Below are positions 1-7,553 of a stretch of DNA of 42,090 nt, one piece after another; position 1 is the stretch's first letter; each line of letters starts with the position of its first letter. Under the pieces are notes generated by a model. It ran no database searches. It had not been told where the DNA came from and was given only the letters and a program-made list of their open reading frames with translations. The translations under genes and the position numbers were made by a program. The stretch comes from Bacteroidales bacterium (lineage in GTDB: Bacteria > Bacteroidota > Bacteroidia > Bacteroidales > JAADJA01), in the NCBI GenBank assembly GCA_030596605.1, contig JAUVJI010000020.1, positions 1-42,090 of the forward strand. The letters are read 5' to 3'.

Positions 1-105
1 AATATATATATGACAGATACTTAGGTATATACGGATTGTTGAAGGGCTATTAAACTTAGTTAGATTTACTTAAAAAATCGGATACACAAATTCACGTTTT
101 AAAAA
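1..105. other. Left-edge non-coding stretch
   Basis: All three forward frames contain stops here, so no gene can be carried in from the left with confidence. The frame starting at base 3 is open from the edge to a TAA at 51-53 and could be the last 16 codons of an upstream gene, but nothing in it is recognisable. In another frame, bases 81-113 read DTQIHVLKIDF before a TAG at 114. This resembles the segment that usually precedes the membrane helix in Bacteroidota anti-sigma proteins, so it may be an out-of-frame part of the next gene. Confidence 0.35.
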
Positions 106-801
106 TTGATTTTTAGAGGTTACCTTAAGAAAAGAGGGATATTCGTTTTGTACAAAACTCAATTAATTTATGGATTATCCCTTGCAGCTTCAATCATTAT
201 TTTGCTTGGGATCTATTTTGGTTTTCTGAAATCAAGTCAGCAGATCCTTACAACCGAAAGAGAACAACCTGTTTTGAGCAAAATTGAAATCATTCAGCCA
301 GAGATTAAGGAAACCGATATTGTTCTAACAGAAATTGAAATAAGAAATTTTTTTAGGTCAAACCTAACAGTTATCAATGAAAGCATTGGAGAAAACAGAA
401 TTGCTGATAACACTACCATGTTGACTGATTTGAAGCCGCATCAAACAGGATTAGTTAAAATTTCTGAAAATGAACTAACCATAGGAGATTATATTGAATC
501 ACGGGAAATTGAATCCCTGGCATTCAATGATGTTTACATAAATGAGATGGATAAAAGTGTAGAGGGAAAAAAGTCGTTTTTTAGAAGGTTTATTGTTGGA
601 ATAACAGGAGCGCTATTTAATACTGAAAATCCCACCAAAAAATCTTTCATTGAATATACTCTTGATGGTTATAATTTTATTTCCGATAGAGAGGTGACTT
701 TGGAGAAAGAAGTGGATGAAACAGGAAAAGTAGTTGCATATAATCTTAACGGCAATAAAATTAATCTTTCCCGATCAAAAAGAGGAGTTCAGGCAGAATA
801 G
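106..801 (+). CDS. Membrane-anchored protein, probable anti-sigma-factor-like remnant
   Basis: A 231-residue reading frame opens at a TTG (106). A second TTG at 148 has an AGAGGG ribosome-site-like stretch 10 bases upstream and is an equally good start. One membrane helix lies near the N-terminus (LIYGLSLAASIIILLGIYFG, about residues 21-40), followed by a ~190-residue, probably periplasmic part with no recognised fold. The pattern LKKRGIFVLYKT plus helix, and a C-terminus ending in LSRSK, resemble proteins encoded between ECF sigma factors and head-GIN proteins in Bacteroidota. The ~80-residue cytoplasmic sigma-binding part normally present is missing, so the gene may be 5'-truncated or frameshifted. 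The GIN-domain gene follows 74 bases downstream, which supports the family guess. Function is inferred from context only. Confidence 0.6.
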   Translation: MIFRGYLKKRGIFVLYKTQLIYGLSLAASIIILLGIYFGFLKSSQQILTTEREQPVLSKIEIIQPEIKETDIVLTEIEIRNFFRSNLTVINESIGENRIADNTTMLTDLKPHQTGLVKISENELTIGDYIESREIESLAFNDVYINEMDKSVEGKKSFFRRFIVGITGALFNTENPTKKSFIEYTLDGYNFISDREVTLEKEVDETGKVVAYNLNGNKINLSRSKRGVQAE

Positions 802-875
802 TATTTTCTGTAACTTTTCGTAATACCGATCCGTCCTACCGTAAATTAATTTGTTTAATTAGAAATATAATAACC

Positions 876-2453
876 ATGAAATTTAATAAACTATTAACGA
901 TCAGTTTGATTTTCGCATTTACTACAGGAGCGTATTCCGACATTTTTTCCCAGGAGAGAGGAAACAAAAATGTAATTATCGAAAAGCGGGAGTTGCCGGC
1001 TTTTAGAGGAATTGATGTAGGAGGCTCTTTAGATGTTTTTATCCTGCAGGGCGACACGCAGTCAGTAAAAATAGAAACAGATGAAAATTTCCAGAAGAAA
1101 GTTACTACATCAGTTACTGATGGTATCCTTGAAGTAACATCAAAAGGGATAAAAAGTCCGACCAAATTAAATGCTTACATTACTTTACCTGCCCTGACTT
1201 TATTAAAGGCACATGGTGCAACAGATGTAACCGGTGAAACTTTATTTGAGACAGATGAAATGGAGATTGTTGCAAGCGGAGCTTCTACTGTGAAGATGGA
1301 TATCGATGTTGAATATCTTGAATCGACAACTTCAGGAGCTGCTGATTTAACGCTTGCCGGAAGAGCTAAAGTGCATAAAGTAAAAGTAAGCGGTGCCGGC
1401 AGCCTGAAAGCCAAAGGACTGGTAACCGAAAAAGCTGCATATTCGGTTTCAGGGGCTGCCGATGCCTTCTTAAATGTCACCGGTGAACTTGAAGGCGAAT
1501 CATCAGGTGTTGCTGATATTCGATTTATTGGAGATCCAAAAATCAGTTTGATCACAAAAACTGATGACATTGAGTCAGGTTCATATTATTATTCCTATGA
1601 CTATTCTGATTCAACCAAGGTTAAAATCGGATCTTTGAGAATAGAAGTTTATGAGGGTGATGATTCTGTGAAGGTGATTGTTGGAAACAGGGTGTTGCAT
1701 GTTGATGCCGAGGGAAATGTAAAGATCAGAAGATGCAAGGTTAATAAGTTCAATGGACACTGGGCAGGTTTTGAAATGGGGATTAACGGCTATTTTAATC
1801 CTGATTTTAATATGAGTTTTCCCAAAGAAACTGAATATATGGATTTACGAATGACAAAATCATGGGCGGTACATATTAATTTCTTTGAACAAAATATAGC
1901 GTTAACCAAAAATCAAAAATGGGGCATCGTTACAGGGCTAGGAACAAACTGGAACAATTACCGATTTAGTAAAAATACACGGTTAAATGCAGATTCTTCA
2001 GAATTAACAGGCTATATTGATAAAGGAATTAGTATACGTAAAGTGAAACTTACTACCTGGTATTTCAATATTCCTTTATTATTTGAATTTCAAACCAATC
2101 GCTGGCATAAGAAAAATAGTTTTCATTTTGCTGCAGGTATGATTATGGCAGTGAGGCTCTCTTCATTCACAAAGAAATATTATGATGAGTGGAACAAAGA
2201 TTTCGAAATAACCAGATATGATCCTGAAACTGGTAAATACGAAGTTGAATATACAGCAACAAGTCCTGATTATTCTAAAGCATGGATACATGATGATTTT
2301 TATCTGAATCCGATAAAATGGGATGCAACAGTGAGGATCGGTTGGGGATTTATCAACCTGTTTGCCACTTACTCGGTGAATACCATGTTTAAAAAAGATA
2401 AAGGGCCTGAACTTTATCCCTGGACGGTGGGAATTACTTTTTTGAATTTCTAA
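876..2453 (+). CDS. Head-GIN (DUF2807) protein fused to an outer-membrane beta-barrel
   Basis: This is a 525-residue exported protein with a signal peptide (about 1-26, ending ...DIFSQ). Residues ~35-215 form a head-GIN/DUF2807 auto-transporter-adhesin-like domain. The start reads RELPAFRGIDVGGSLDVFI, and short rungs recur (SGAADLTL, SGAGSLKA, SGAADAFL), as expected for a right-handed parallel beta-helix. After a linker, residues ~295-525 change style to alternating aromatic/polar strands (WAGFEMGINGYFN, GIVTGLGTNWNNYRF, final ...WTVGITFLNF), as in PorT-like outer-membrane barrels. Most GIN proteins in this phylum are ~220-250 residues, so a C-terminal barrel is an extension. The likely location is the outer membrane with the beta-helix on one face. 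It follows the anti-sigma-like gene in the same direction and may share its transcript. The substrate or partner is unknown. Confidence 0.8.
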   Translation: MKFNKLLTISLIFAFTTGAYSDIFSQERGNKNVIIEKRELPAFRGIDVGGSLDVFILQGDTQSVKIETDENFQKKVTTSVTDGILEVTSKGIKSPTKLNAYITLPALTLLKAHGATDVTGETLFETDEMEIVASGASTVKMDIDVEYLESTTSGAADLTLAGRAKVHKVKVSGAGSLKAKGLVTEKAAYSVSGAADAFLNVTGELEGESSGVADIRFIGDPKISLITKTDDIESGSYYYSYDYSDSTKVKIGSLRIEVYEGDDSVKVIVGNRVLHVDAEGNVKIRRCKVNKFNGHWAGFEMGINGYFNPDFNMSFPKETEYMDLRMTKSWAVHINFFEQNIALTKNQKWGIVTGLGTNWNNYRFSKNTRLNADSSELTGYIDKGISIRKVKLTTWYFNIPLLFEFQTNRWHKKNSFHFAAGMIMAVRLSSFTKKYYDEWNKDFEITRYDPETGKYEVEYTATSPDYSKAWIHDDFYLNPIKWDATVRIGWGFINLFATYSVNTMFKKDKGPELYPWTVGITFLNF

Positions 2454-2562
2454 AAATACAGCATTAAAATCATAAGGATCAGTGTTCCATTTTAGAAATT
2501 TATTAAGACCCGATTGCCCTGCTAATTATCCTTTTTATCTTCTGTTGATCAATAACTTTTCG

Positions 2563-2570
2563 TAAATTTG
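2563..2570 (+). promoter_or_regulatory. Candidate -7 element (TAAATTTG) upstream of yebC
   Basis: TAAATTTG matches the Bacteroidota -7 consensus TAnnTTTG, 70 bases before the yebC start. A TTG at 2545-2547 could be the -33 element, but the 15-base spacing is shorter than the usual ~19, so this is a moderate call. Confidence 0.4.
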
Positions 2571-2640
2571 TACAGTTATTCAAAGTAAATAAAAGTCAAA
2601 AATCTTTGATCTAAGTACTAAAATTTAAATACTATAAAAT

Positions 2641-3381
2641 ATGTCCGGACACAGTAAATGGTCAACCATAAAAAGAAAAAAGGGCGCAGCGGATGCAAAA
2701 CGCTCCAAAGTTTTCTCAAAGATTATTAAAGATATTACAGTGGCTGTTAAAGAAAGTGGCCCTGATCCGGATGTAAATCCAAGATTGAGGATGGCCATTA
2801 CAAATGCAAAGGGAGTTAGCATGCCCAAGGATAATATTCAACGAGCCATTAGTAAAGGCTCGGATAAGGATGCTGCAAATTTTATTGAAATAACTTATGA
2901 AGGTTATCTTTCTAATGGTATTGCTGTATATATCGAATGTACTACAGATAATCAGCAAAGGACAGTGAGCAGTGTCAGATCTATCTTTAACAAATTTAGC
3001 GGCAATTTGGGTACAAATGGTTCATTGAGTTTTTTGTTTGAGCGCAAAGGGATTTTTACGGTTCCGAAAGGTGAACTGGATGCAGAAGAATTTGAATTGG
3101 AAATGATTGACGGAGGCGCTGAGGACATTGAAATGGAAGAAGGTTTTTTCAGCATTACAACAGCTATGGAAGACTTTGGCAATATGCAGAAAAAACTGGA
3201 AGAAATGGGCATAGAACCGGAGTCTGCCGAATTGCAAAGAATTCCGCATGAAACCGTTAAACTTGACGATGAAAGTGCAAAGAAAATCCTTAAAGTGATA
3301 GAAATGTTTGAAGATGACGATGATGTGCAGAAGGTTTTTCATAATCTTGAAATAACTGATGAATTGATGGAAGAGATGTAG
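2641..3381 (+). CDS. yebC: YebC/PmpR family protein (TACO1 family)
   Basis: The 246-residue protein starts MSGHSKWSTIKRKKGAADAK, the hallmark N-terminus of YebC/PmpR/TACO1. It continues with DPDVNPRLRMAITNAKGVSMPKDNIQRAI and a three-domain length typical of the family (about 240-250). It was long annotated as a DNA-binding transcriptional regulator. More recent work on family members links them to translation, helping ribosomes through difficult proline-rich stretches. The ATG start is clear from the conserved N-terminus. The C-terminus is acidic (FEDDDD...DELMEEM). It stands alone, with a promoter-like TAAATTTG upstream and no gene immediately downstream. It is cytoplasmic and a conserved housekeeping gene. 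Confidence 0.95.
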   Translation: MSGHSKWSTIKRKKGAADAKRSKVFSKIIKDITVAVKESGPDPDVNPRLRMAITNAKGVSMPKDNIQRAISKGSDKDAANFIEITYEGYLSNGIAVYIECTTDNQQRTVSSVRSIFNKFSGNLGTNGSLSFLFERKGIFTVPKGELDAEEFELEMIDGGAEDIEMEEGFFSITTAMEDFGNMQKKLEEMGIEPESAELQRIPHETVKLDDESAKKILKVIEMFEDDDDVQKVFHNLEITDELMEEM

Positions 3382-3494
3382 TTTGGTAGATGATCAGTAA
3401 TAAATTAAGGCATTTGGAAATAAGGAAGTGTTCGGTTGGCAACAGCTTCAAAAATTTATTAAAAAATAATTAATAGTAAGTACAGTAAAAATAT

Positions 3495-3510
3495 CCCGAT
3501 AGCTATCGGG
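3495..3510. repeat. 16-bp perfect palindrome CCCGATAGCTATCGGG
   Basis: CCCGATAGCTATCGGG is self-complementary over all 16 bases and lies 114 bases after the yebC stop and 54 bases before the lipoprotein start. On the + strand it is not followed by a T-run, so it is a poor terminator for yebC. On the - strand it is followed by ATATTTTT, but no minus gene ends here. It looks like a dispersed REP-type palindrome, perhaps marking the left side of the accessory block. Confidence 0.55.
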
Positions 3511-3563
3511 AGGCATAGGGAACTATTAGCTACAATTGTATGCTATTAAAAGACACCAAGACA

Positions 3564-4253
3564 ATGAAAAAATACATCTGGACATTGACGACACTGACAA
3601 TTCTTGCGACAAGCTGTGGCAACCAACAAGAAACCAACACGCTTGACACCTCTGACACTTCAGATGCCAATACCGGCTGGACAGAGGAGGCAAAATCAGG
3701 AATGTTAGAAGGCTGTATGGGCAACAAGCCATTAAAAGGAATGACCAACCAAGAAACAAAGGACTACTGCGACTGCATACTGACCAAGACAATAAAGGAA
3801 TACCCAAATCCTGACAATATAGAGGGTGATTTACCACCTAACTTTGTAAGAAATTCTGGCATCGAATGCCTAAAACAAACTGGACTTTGGGGCCGCTATA
3901 AAGAATTAAGTATTGAAATCGACAAGGAATTATTCTTTTCATCCATGACCAACTTTATTAAAGCATTTGAACTTGAACCATATGTTGAGACAGAGGAACA
4001 GGCGAAAGAATACTTGGGACTAATCAAAAACGGCATAGACATAGGCGTACAAATCAGTGACAACTTCCTACTCTCGACTCATCCTGAAATGAAAGAGATG
4101 TTCCGAGACAAGCTTATTAAAGGAGCGTCACTGATACACGAAGGATATTTGGAACAAGAGGACGTTATTGTATCGCTTGACAAAATAGAGGCAGGAGCGG
4201 ACTTGGTAAATCAATGGAGCGAATGGTGGAACGAGAAAAAAAACAAAATATAA
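3564..4253 (+). CDS. Hypothetical lipoprotein with CDC motif
   Basis: The likely start is the ATG at 3564, because it gives a clean signal peptide, MKKYIWTLTTLTILATSC, with the lipidated Cys at residue 18. The ATG-like start 24 bases upstream only adds MLLKDTKT. The mature part (229 residues in all) has Cys residues in GCMGNKP, DYCDCILTK and IECLKQ. The YCDCxLxK signature occurs in many small uncharacterised Bacteroidota lipoproteins. The rest is helical, with EQAKEYLGLIKNGIDIG-type segments. The codons look richer in GAC/AAC than in neighbouring genes, and the gene sits in the block between the palindrome and the toxin-antitoxin pair, which suggests acquired DNA. No function can be assigned. 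Confidence 0.7.
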   Translation: MKKYIWTLTTLTILATSCGNQQETNTLDTSDTSDANTGWTEEAKSGMLEGCMGNKPLKGMTNQETKDYCDCILTKTIKEYPNPDNIEGDLPPNFVRNSGIECLKQTGLWGRYKELSIEIDKELFFSSMTNFIKAFELEPYVETEEQAKEYLGLIKNGIDIGVQISDNFLLSTHPEMKEMFRDKLIKGASLIHEGYLEQEDVIVSLDKIEAGADLVNQWSEWWNEKKNKI

Positions 4254-4332
4254 CAGTGCACAACAAATGTATTTAAAAAGTTGCTGAAATAGCAGTATAA
4301 TCAAGCATTGTAGCCAGGTTTAACTTCATCGT

Positions 4333-4413
4333 AACTTGAAAATGAAGCGCTCCGAAATCGCCTACTTTTCATATACTTAAACTCAGACTGCCTAATAACT
4401 ATTGAAAAAGCAA
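4333..4413. repeat. Diverged flanking repeat, copy A
   Basis: This segment aligns by eye with 5154-5257 beyond the toxin gene. Shared blocks, in the same order, are TTGAAAATGAA, TTTCATAT, CAGA-TG-CTAAT, and CTATTGAA..AGCAA (with ACTATTGAA in this copy). Copy B is longer by insertions after TTTCATAT and after CTAAT. The two copies bracket the parD/parE pair in direct orientation. Confidence 0.5.
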
Positions 4414-4529
4414 TCATTTTGATAAAGCAGTAAAATGTATAGTTTTAGAAAACAGCTATTTAGAAAATTACAGATTGAGTACAAATAACAATATTCGGGG
4501 TTATTAGACAGACTGCCGTTGTAGATAAT

Positions 4530-4560
4530 TTTGCAGACATACCAATTATTGGTATATTTG
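4530..4560 (+). promoter_or_regulatory. parD/parE promoter with embedded operator palindrome
   Basis: TTTG (4530-4533) and TATATTTG (4553-4560) are separated by 19 bases, an excellent match to the Bacteroidota -33/-7 promoter (TTTG-N19-TAnnTTTG). Between and over the -7 lies an inverted repeat ATACCAA-TTA-TTGGTAT (4539-4555). A ribbon-helix-helix antitoxin dimer bound there would block RNA polymerase, so this is the expected site for autorepression. The antitoxin ATG is at 4578. Confidence 0.65.
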
Positions 4561-4577
4561 TAAAAAATATTAAAATC

Positions 4578-4820
4578 ATGGGAAAAAACACATCAATATT
4601 ATTGGGAAATCATTTTGAGAATTTCATAAACGGAGTAATTTCTTCAGGAAGATACAATTCAGTAAGTGAGGTCATTAGAACAGCACTTAGACTTTTAGAA
4701 ATAGAAGAACAGAAAACAATTGAGTTGAGAAAAGCACTTGAACTTGGAGAAAGCAGTAAGATTATTGAAGACTTTAATCCAAAAGACCATTTACAAGAAC
4801 TTCACAGAAAACACGTATGA
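4578..4820 (+). CDS. parD: Type II antitoxin, ParD/CC2985-like ribbon-helix-helix protein
   Basis: This 80-residue protein has the ParD pattern: a short N-terminal strand (NTSILLG), then two helices (FENFINGVISSGRYNSVSEVIRTALRLLE) making the ribbon-helix-helix DNA-binding fold, and a flexible acidic/charged C-terminal tail that would wrap the toxin (EQKTIELRKALELGESS...). GRYxSxSEVIRxALRLLE is the recognisable signature. The stop overlaps the toxin start (ATGA, 4817-4820), as is common for translationally coupled toxin-antitoxin pairs. An inverted repeat over the promoter just upstream is the likely autoregulatory operator. The symbol is a family-level assignment. Confidence 0.88.
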   Translation: MGKNTSILLGNHFENFINGVISSGRYNSVSEVIRTALRLLEIEEQKTIELRKALELGESSKIIEDFNPKDHLQELHRKHV

Positions 4821-5122
4821 AAATTCAATCATACAGAATAAGTGAGAAAGCTGTTGAAGACCTTGAATATATTTGGACTTATACACTTCAAAAATGGTCT
4901 ATTGAACAAGCAGATAGATATTACAATTTAATCATAAATGAAATTGAGTTCATCACCAAGAATTTTATGTCCGGAAAATCAATGGACCATATTAAAAATG
5001 GGTATAGAGTTACTATTGTCAAATCACATTTGATATTTTACAGAAAATCACAAGACAATCAAGTTGAGGTAATTAGAATTCTACATCAAAAAATGGATAT
5101 CGAGACTAGAATTAATGAATAA
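4817..5122 (+). CDS. parE: Type II toxin, RelE/ParE family
   Basis: This 101-residue protein starts with the typical ParE opening, YRISEKAVEDLEYIWTYTLQKWSIEQADRY. It continues with a second helix (YYNLIINEIEFI), then GYRVTIVKSHLIFYRKSQDN and VEVIRILHQKMD, the beta-sheet core seen in ParE and RelE toxins. ParE members typically poison DNA gyrase, whereas RelE members cleave mRNA on ribosomes. The pairing with a ParD-type antitoxin favours ParE, but the target cannot be read from sequence. It overlaps the antitoxin by 4 bases and looks full-length and intact. Confidence 0.87.
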   Translation: MKIQSYRISEKAVEDLEYIWTYTLQKWSIEQADRYYNLIINEIEFITKNFMSGKSMDHIKNGYRVTIVKSHLIFYRKSQDNQVEVIRILHQKMDIETRINE

Positions 5123-5153
5123 AAAACTACCCACAATAAATGAACATAGTGAT

Positions 5154-5257
5154 AATTTGAAAATGAATTGCTTCAAAATGTCCAAAATTTCATATTGCTA
5201 CCGTTAGAAACCACTAAATGCCAGATTGACTAATTGGTGAGCTATTGAATTCAGCAA
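5154..5257. repeat. Diverged flanking repeat, copy B
   Basis: This is the second copy of the element at 4333-4413, in the same orientation, just after the toxin stop. It contains CTACCGTTAGAAACCACTAA (5198-5217). A related string, CTATTAGCTACAATTGTATG, occurs at 3523-3542 before the lipoprotein gene, so a third partial copy may mark the left end of the block. Confidence 0.45.
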
Positions 5258-5266
5258 AGAACAAGA

Positions 5267-6751
5267 TTAACCCTTCTCCGATTTAATTATTTCAACGAAT
5301 TGTTTTACGCTTAGTAATCTTAAACCAACAGATAAAACTACCGAAGCAAACAGCATAATTACAAAATTGATTCTCCAGTCGAAAGGTAATTGTTTTGAAA
5401 ACCAGGTTATCAAAATTACCCCAACAACAAATACCAGTAATATAGTCATGAATTTGTAATTTTTTCTGAACTTGAATATTGTCAGAACTGCAATAGCCTG
5501 TAATATAGCCGTAACAAACTGAGCGGTTAAACTTGCATAAGCCGAGCCTATTGCCTGAAATTTCGGAATAAGCATTACATTTAAAACGATACTGATAACC
5601 ACTCCGGTAGCGGCAATAATATTTAGTGTTTTTAAACTTCCGTTAGCTGTTAAAAGTGTACCAAAAATATATACGCTGGATACAGCTACAAATCCGAACA
5701 TTAACAATCCGTAAACAATTGCCGATTGCTCTATTCTTTTTGAATATTCTATAGGGCTTTCATCACCATGAATCGGATATAACCAGCTCATTATTTCATG
5801 ATTAAAGAAAAATGAACCGATGGCTACAATAATGCTCACCGTAAACAATAAAGAAAATGATAGTTTTACCAGGTTTTCAACTGACTGTTTAAGTTTTATC
5901 ATTTTTGAAAACAATGGAAGAAGCAAAACGGCAAAAAGGAAAGCGATCATATTGGCAGCATCAAGCAAGCGGAAACCCTGAGCATAAACACCTGATTGCT
6001 GTTCGCCTGTATTTCCGGGTAAAAGTCTTTCTAAGAACACCGTATCTATCCTGTTATATTGTGCCATTAATAATATAAGCAGTGCAAAGGGGAAACTCTT
6101 TTTCAGGATCATAACCAGAAAAGGCCGGTTCCAGTTAAGTCGTTTGAAAGCCGCCTTGTTAATTACAATTGTGAGGGCAGTTAAGGCAGTTAATAAATAA
6201 GCAGCAGTTTGAGTATATACAAACCATTCAATCTTAAATTCGGAATCAGTTACATTTCCCCATAATAAAATACTGCAAAATAGTATCATCAACAGCCTGT
6301 CTAATACTGATAACACGCTCTCAGTTTTAAACATCAGCAAGCCGGAAATATTTGATCGAAGGTAAAGTACAAACGACAGTAAGAATTGGTTAAAAGCCAC
6401 CCAACCTAACATTTTAAACTGTGCAGTATCGTAGCCTATGATAAACCCAATTAAAAAAGTAACAATTACATAAATAAATAATAGGATTATTTTTAGTATC
6501 AGAATACTTGAAAAATGTTTGTTGAGCAACTGGCTGTTTTGGGCAATATTTCTATTGTTGAAATTTGTAATACCAAAATCGAGAAGGATATTAAAAAGGA
6601 AAGAAAAATTTAGTATTGAAAAATAAAACCCAAAATCCTCTGCACCTACCGCATTTTGTACCGAACGGTCGATCCCCAAAACCCAGAAAGGTTTTACCAT
6701 AAGGTTCAGAAATAATATCAATCCGAGGTTTGTCAGGAATTTTTTCTGCAT
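5267..6751 (-). CDS. Polysaccharide/oligosaccharide flippase (Wzx-like, MOP superfamily)
   Basis: A 494-residue integral membrane protein with about 14 hydrophobic helices, the usual size and topology of Wzx/RfbX flippases that move undecaprenyl-linked oligosaccharide across the inner membrane. The N-terminal LGIDRSVQNAVGAEDFGFYF followed by LLDFGITNFNNRNIAQN is the typical first-helix-pair region of the Bacteroidota members. It lies 8 bases downstream of the FkbM methyltransferase stop and is surely co-transcribed with it. With the divergent glycosyltransferase it forms part of a surface-glycan locus. The glycan itself is not identifiable. Repeat copy B ends 9 bases beyond its stop codon. 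Confidence 0.88.
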   Translation of the reverse strand: MQKKFLTNLGLILFLNLMVKPFWVLGIDRSVQNAVGAEDFGFYFSILNFSFLFNILLDFGITNFNNRNIAQNSQLLNKHFSSILILKIILLFIYVIVTFLIGFIIGYDTAQFKMLGWVAFNQFLLSFVLYLRSNISGLLMFKTESVLSVLDRLLMILFCSILLWGNVTDSEFKIEWFVYTQTAAYLLTALTALTIVINKAAFKRLNWNRPFLVMILKKSFPFALLILLMAQYNRIDTVFLERLLPGNTGEQQSGVYAQGFRLLDAANMIAFLFAVLLLPLFSKMIKLKQSVENLVKLSFSLLFTVSIIVAIGSFFFNHEIMSWLYPIHGDESPIEYSKRIEQSAIVYGLLMFGFVAVSSVYIFGTLLTANGSLKTLNIIAATGVVISIVLNVMLIPKFQAIGSAYASLTAQFVTAILQAIAVLTIFKFRKNYKFMTILLVFVVGVILITWFSKQLPFDWRINFVIMLFASVVLSVGLRLLSVKQFVEIIKSEKG

Positions 6752-6759
6752 GTTCGTTT

Positions 6760-7506
6760 TTAAGCTGTTACTTTCGGGATAAAAAGGAAATTCTGAGTTT
6801 TATACTCAGAAGAATTAAAATCTGTAAGTTTTTTATTGTTTAACACTTTTATATCGTATCCCAATTCTTGAATTAATTGAAAGCAATTTTTCCTGTTTTG
6901 ATTCTCCCAAAGCTCTGTATAAATTATTGGTTTGTGCTTTTTAAGAAGTTTCTTCCCGCCTTCGAGAACAAAGTACTCAAAATTTTCAACATCCATTTTT
7001 ATTGCCCCAATTTCAAAGTCCGGTTTTTGAAATTCTTCTATCTCATCCAATCTTTGAACTTTTACTTTAAATTTTTCACCTTCATTTAATTCATCAATAG
7101 TTTCATGAACCACATGGCTTAGTCCCTGCATCTTAACTGATTTCACCACCGGCATTACCATTTCAATTGTTCCGGATTCATTGCCAAGGGCTATTTCAAA
7201 CACTTTAACATTATTCAGATGAAAAAACCGGATGATCCGTTGCAATGCTTTGAGATTATTTGGAATGGGCTCAAAGGAATAGATGGTGGATGTCCTGAAT
7301 CTTTTGGCCAGATGCACCGTCATGATACCGATATTAGCGCCGATATCAAGAACTGCAGTATTTTTTGGTACAAGCTTTAAAAAGTATAAAAAATCACCTT
7401 CATTTTTATTCCATCGCAACGTGTAAATTGTAAAGCGTGAAAAAATAAAAAGGTAATTATCAAATCCCAGCAGTGCCTGTAACAATTTTTTTATCAAGGA
7501 CTTCAT
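6760..7506 (-). CDS. FkbM family methyltransferase
   Basis: The product is a 248-residue SAM-dependent methyltransferase of the FkbM family, probably O-methylating a glycan or sugar. Motif I is VLDIGANIGIMTVHLA (about residues 51-66). The family signature IKMDVENFEYFVLEGGKKLL follows, then IIYTELWENQ. The start at 7506 (MKSLIKK) is chosen because a longer frame beginning with TTG at 7530 would start inside a promoter element (TAACTTTG, 7535-7528), so those codons are probably not transcribed. It is the first gene of a two-gene operon with the flippase and is divergent from the GT4-like gene. N-terminal hydrophobic residues (LLQALLGFDNYLFIFSRF) may give membrane association. Confidence 0.85.
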   Translation of the reverse strand: MKSLIKKLLQALLGFDNYLFIFSRFTIYTLRWNKNEGDFLYFLKLVPKNTAVLDIGANIGIMTVHLAKRFRTSTIYSFEPIPNNLKALQRIIRFFHLNNVKVFEIALGNESGTIEMVMPVVKSVKMQGLSHVVHETIDELNEGEKFKVKVQRLDEIEEFQKPDFEIGAIKMDVENFEYFVLEGGKKLLKKHKPIIYTELWENQNRKNCFQLIQELGYDIKVLNNKKLTDFNSSEYKTQNFLFIPKVTA

Positions 7507-7527
7507 TAAAAATTCTGATATTTGCTG

Positions 7528-7535
7528 CAAAGTTA
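7528..7535 (-). promoter_or_regulatory. Candidate -7 element for the fkbM-flippase operon
   Basis: Read on the minus strand this is TAACTTTG, a full match to TAnnTTTG, about 22 bases before the ATG at 7506. No clear TTTG lies at the -33 position. It decides the start of the methyltransferase gene. Confidence 0.5.
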
Positions 7536-7553
7536 TAGGAATTATTGATTTTG

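Larger units (their letters stand above)
4254..4577. other. 324-bp gap: repeat copy A and toxin-antitoxin promoter
   Basis: No convincing gene is present. The gap begins TAACAGTGCACAACAA at the lipoprotein stop. It then holds repeat copy A (4333-4413), with a small inverted repeat CTTCAT/ATGAAG at 4324-4329 and 4342-4347. It ends with the operator/promoter of the antitoxin gene at 4530-4560. Confidence 0.5.

Noticed and set aside
1175-1570. 131-codon minus-strand frame inside the GIN gene
   Set aside because: It is a shadow of the GIN repeats on the opposite strand, with no motif or signal.
3495-3510. Palindrome considered as the yebC terminator
   Set aside because: It has no loop, no T-run on the + strand, and lies 114 bases after the stop codon.
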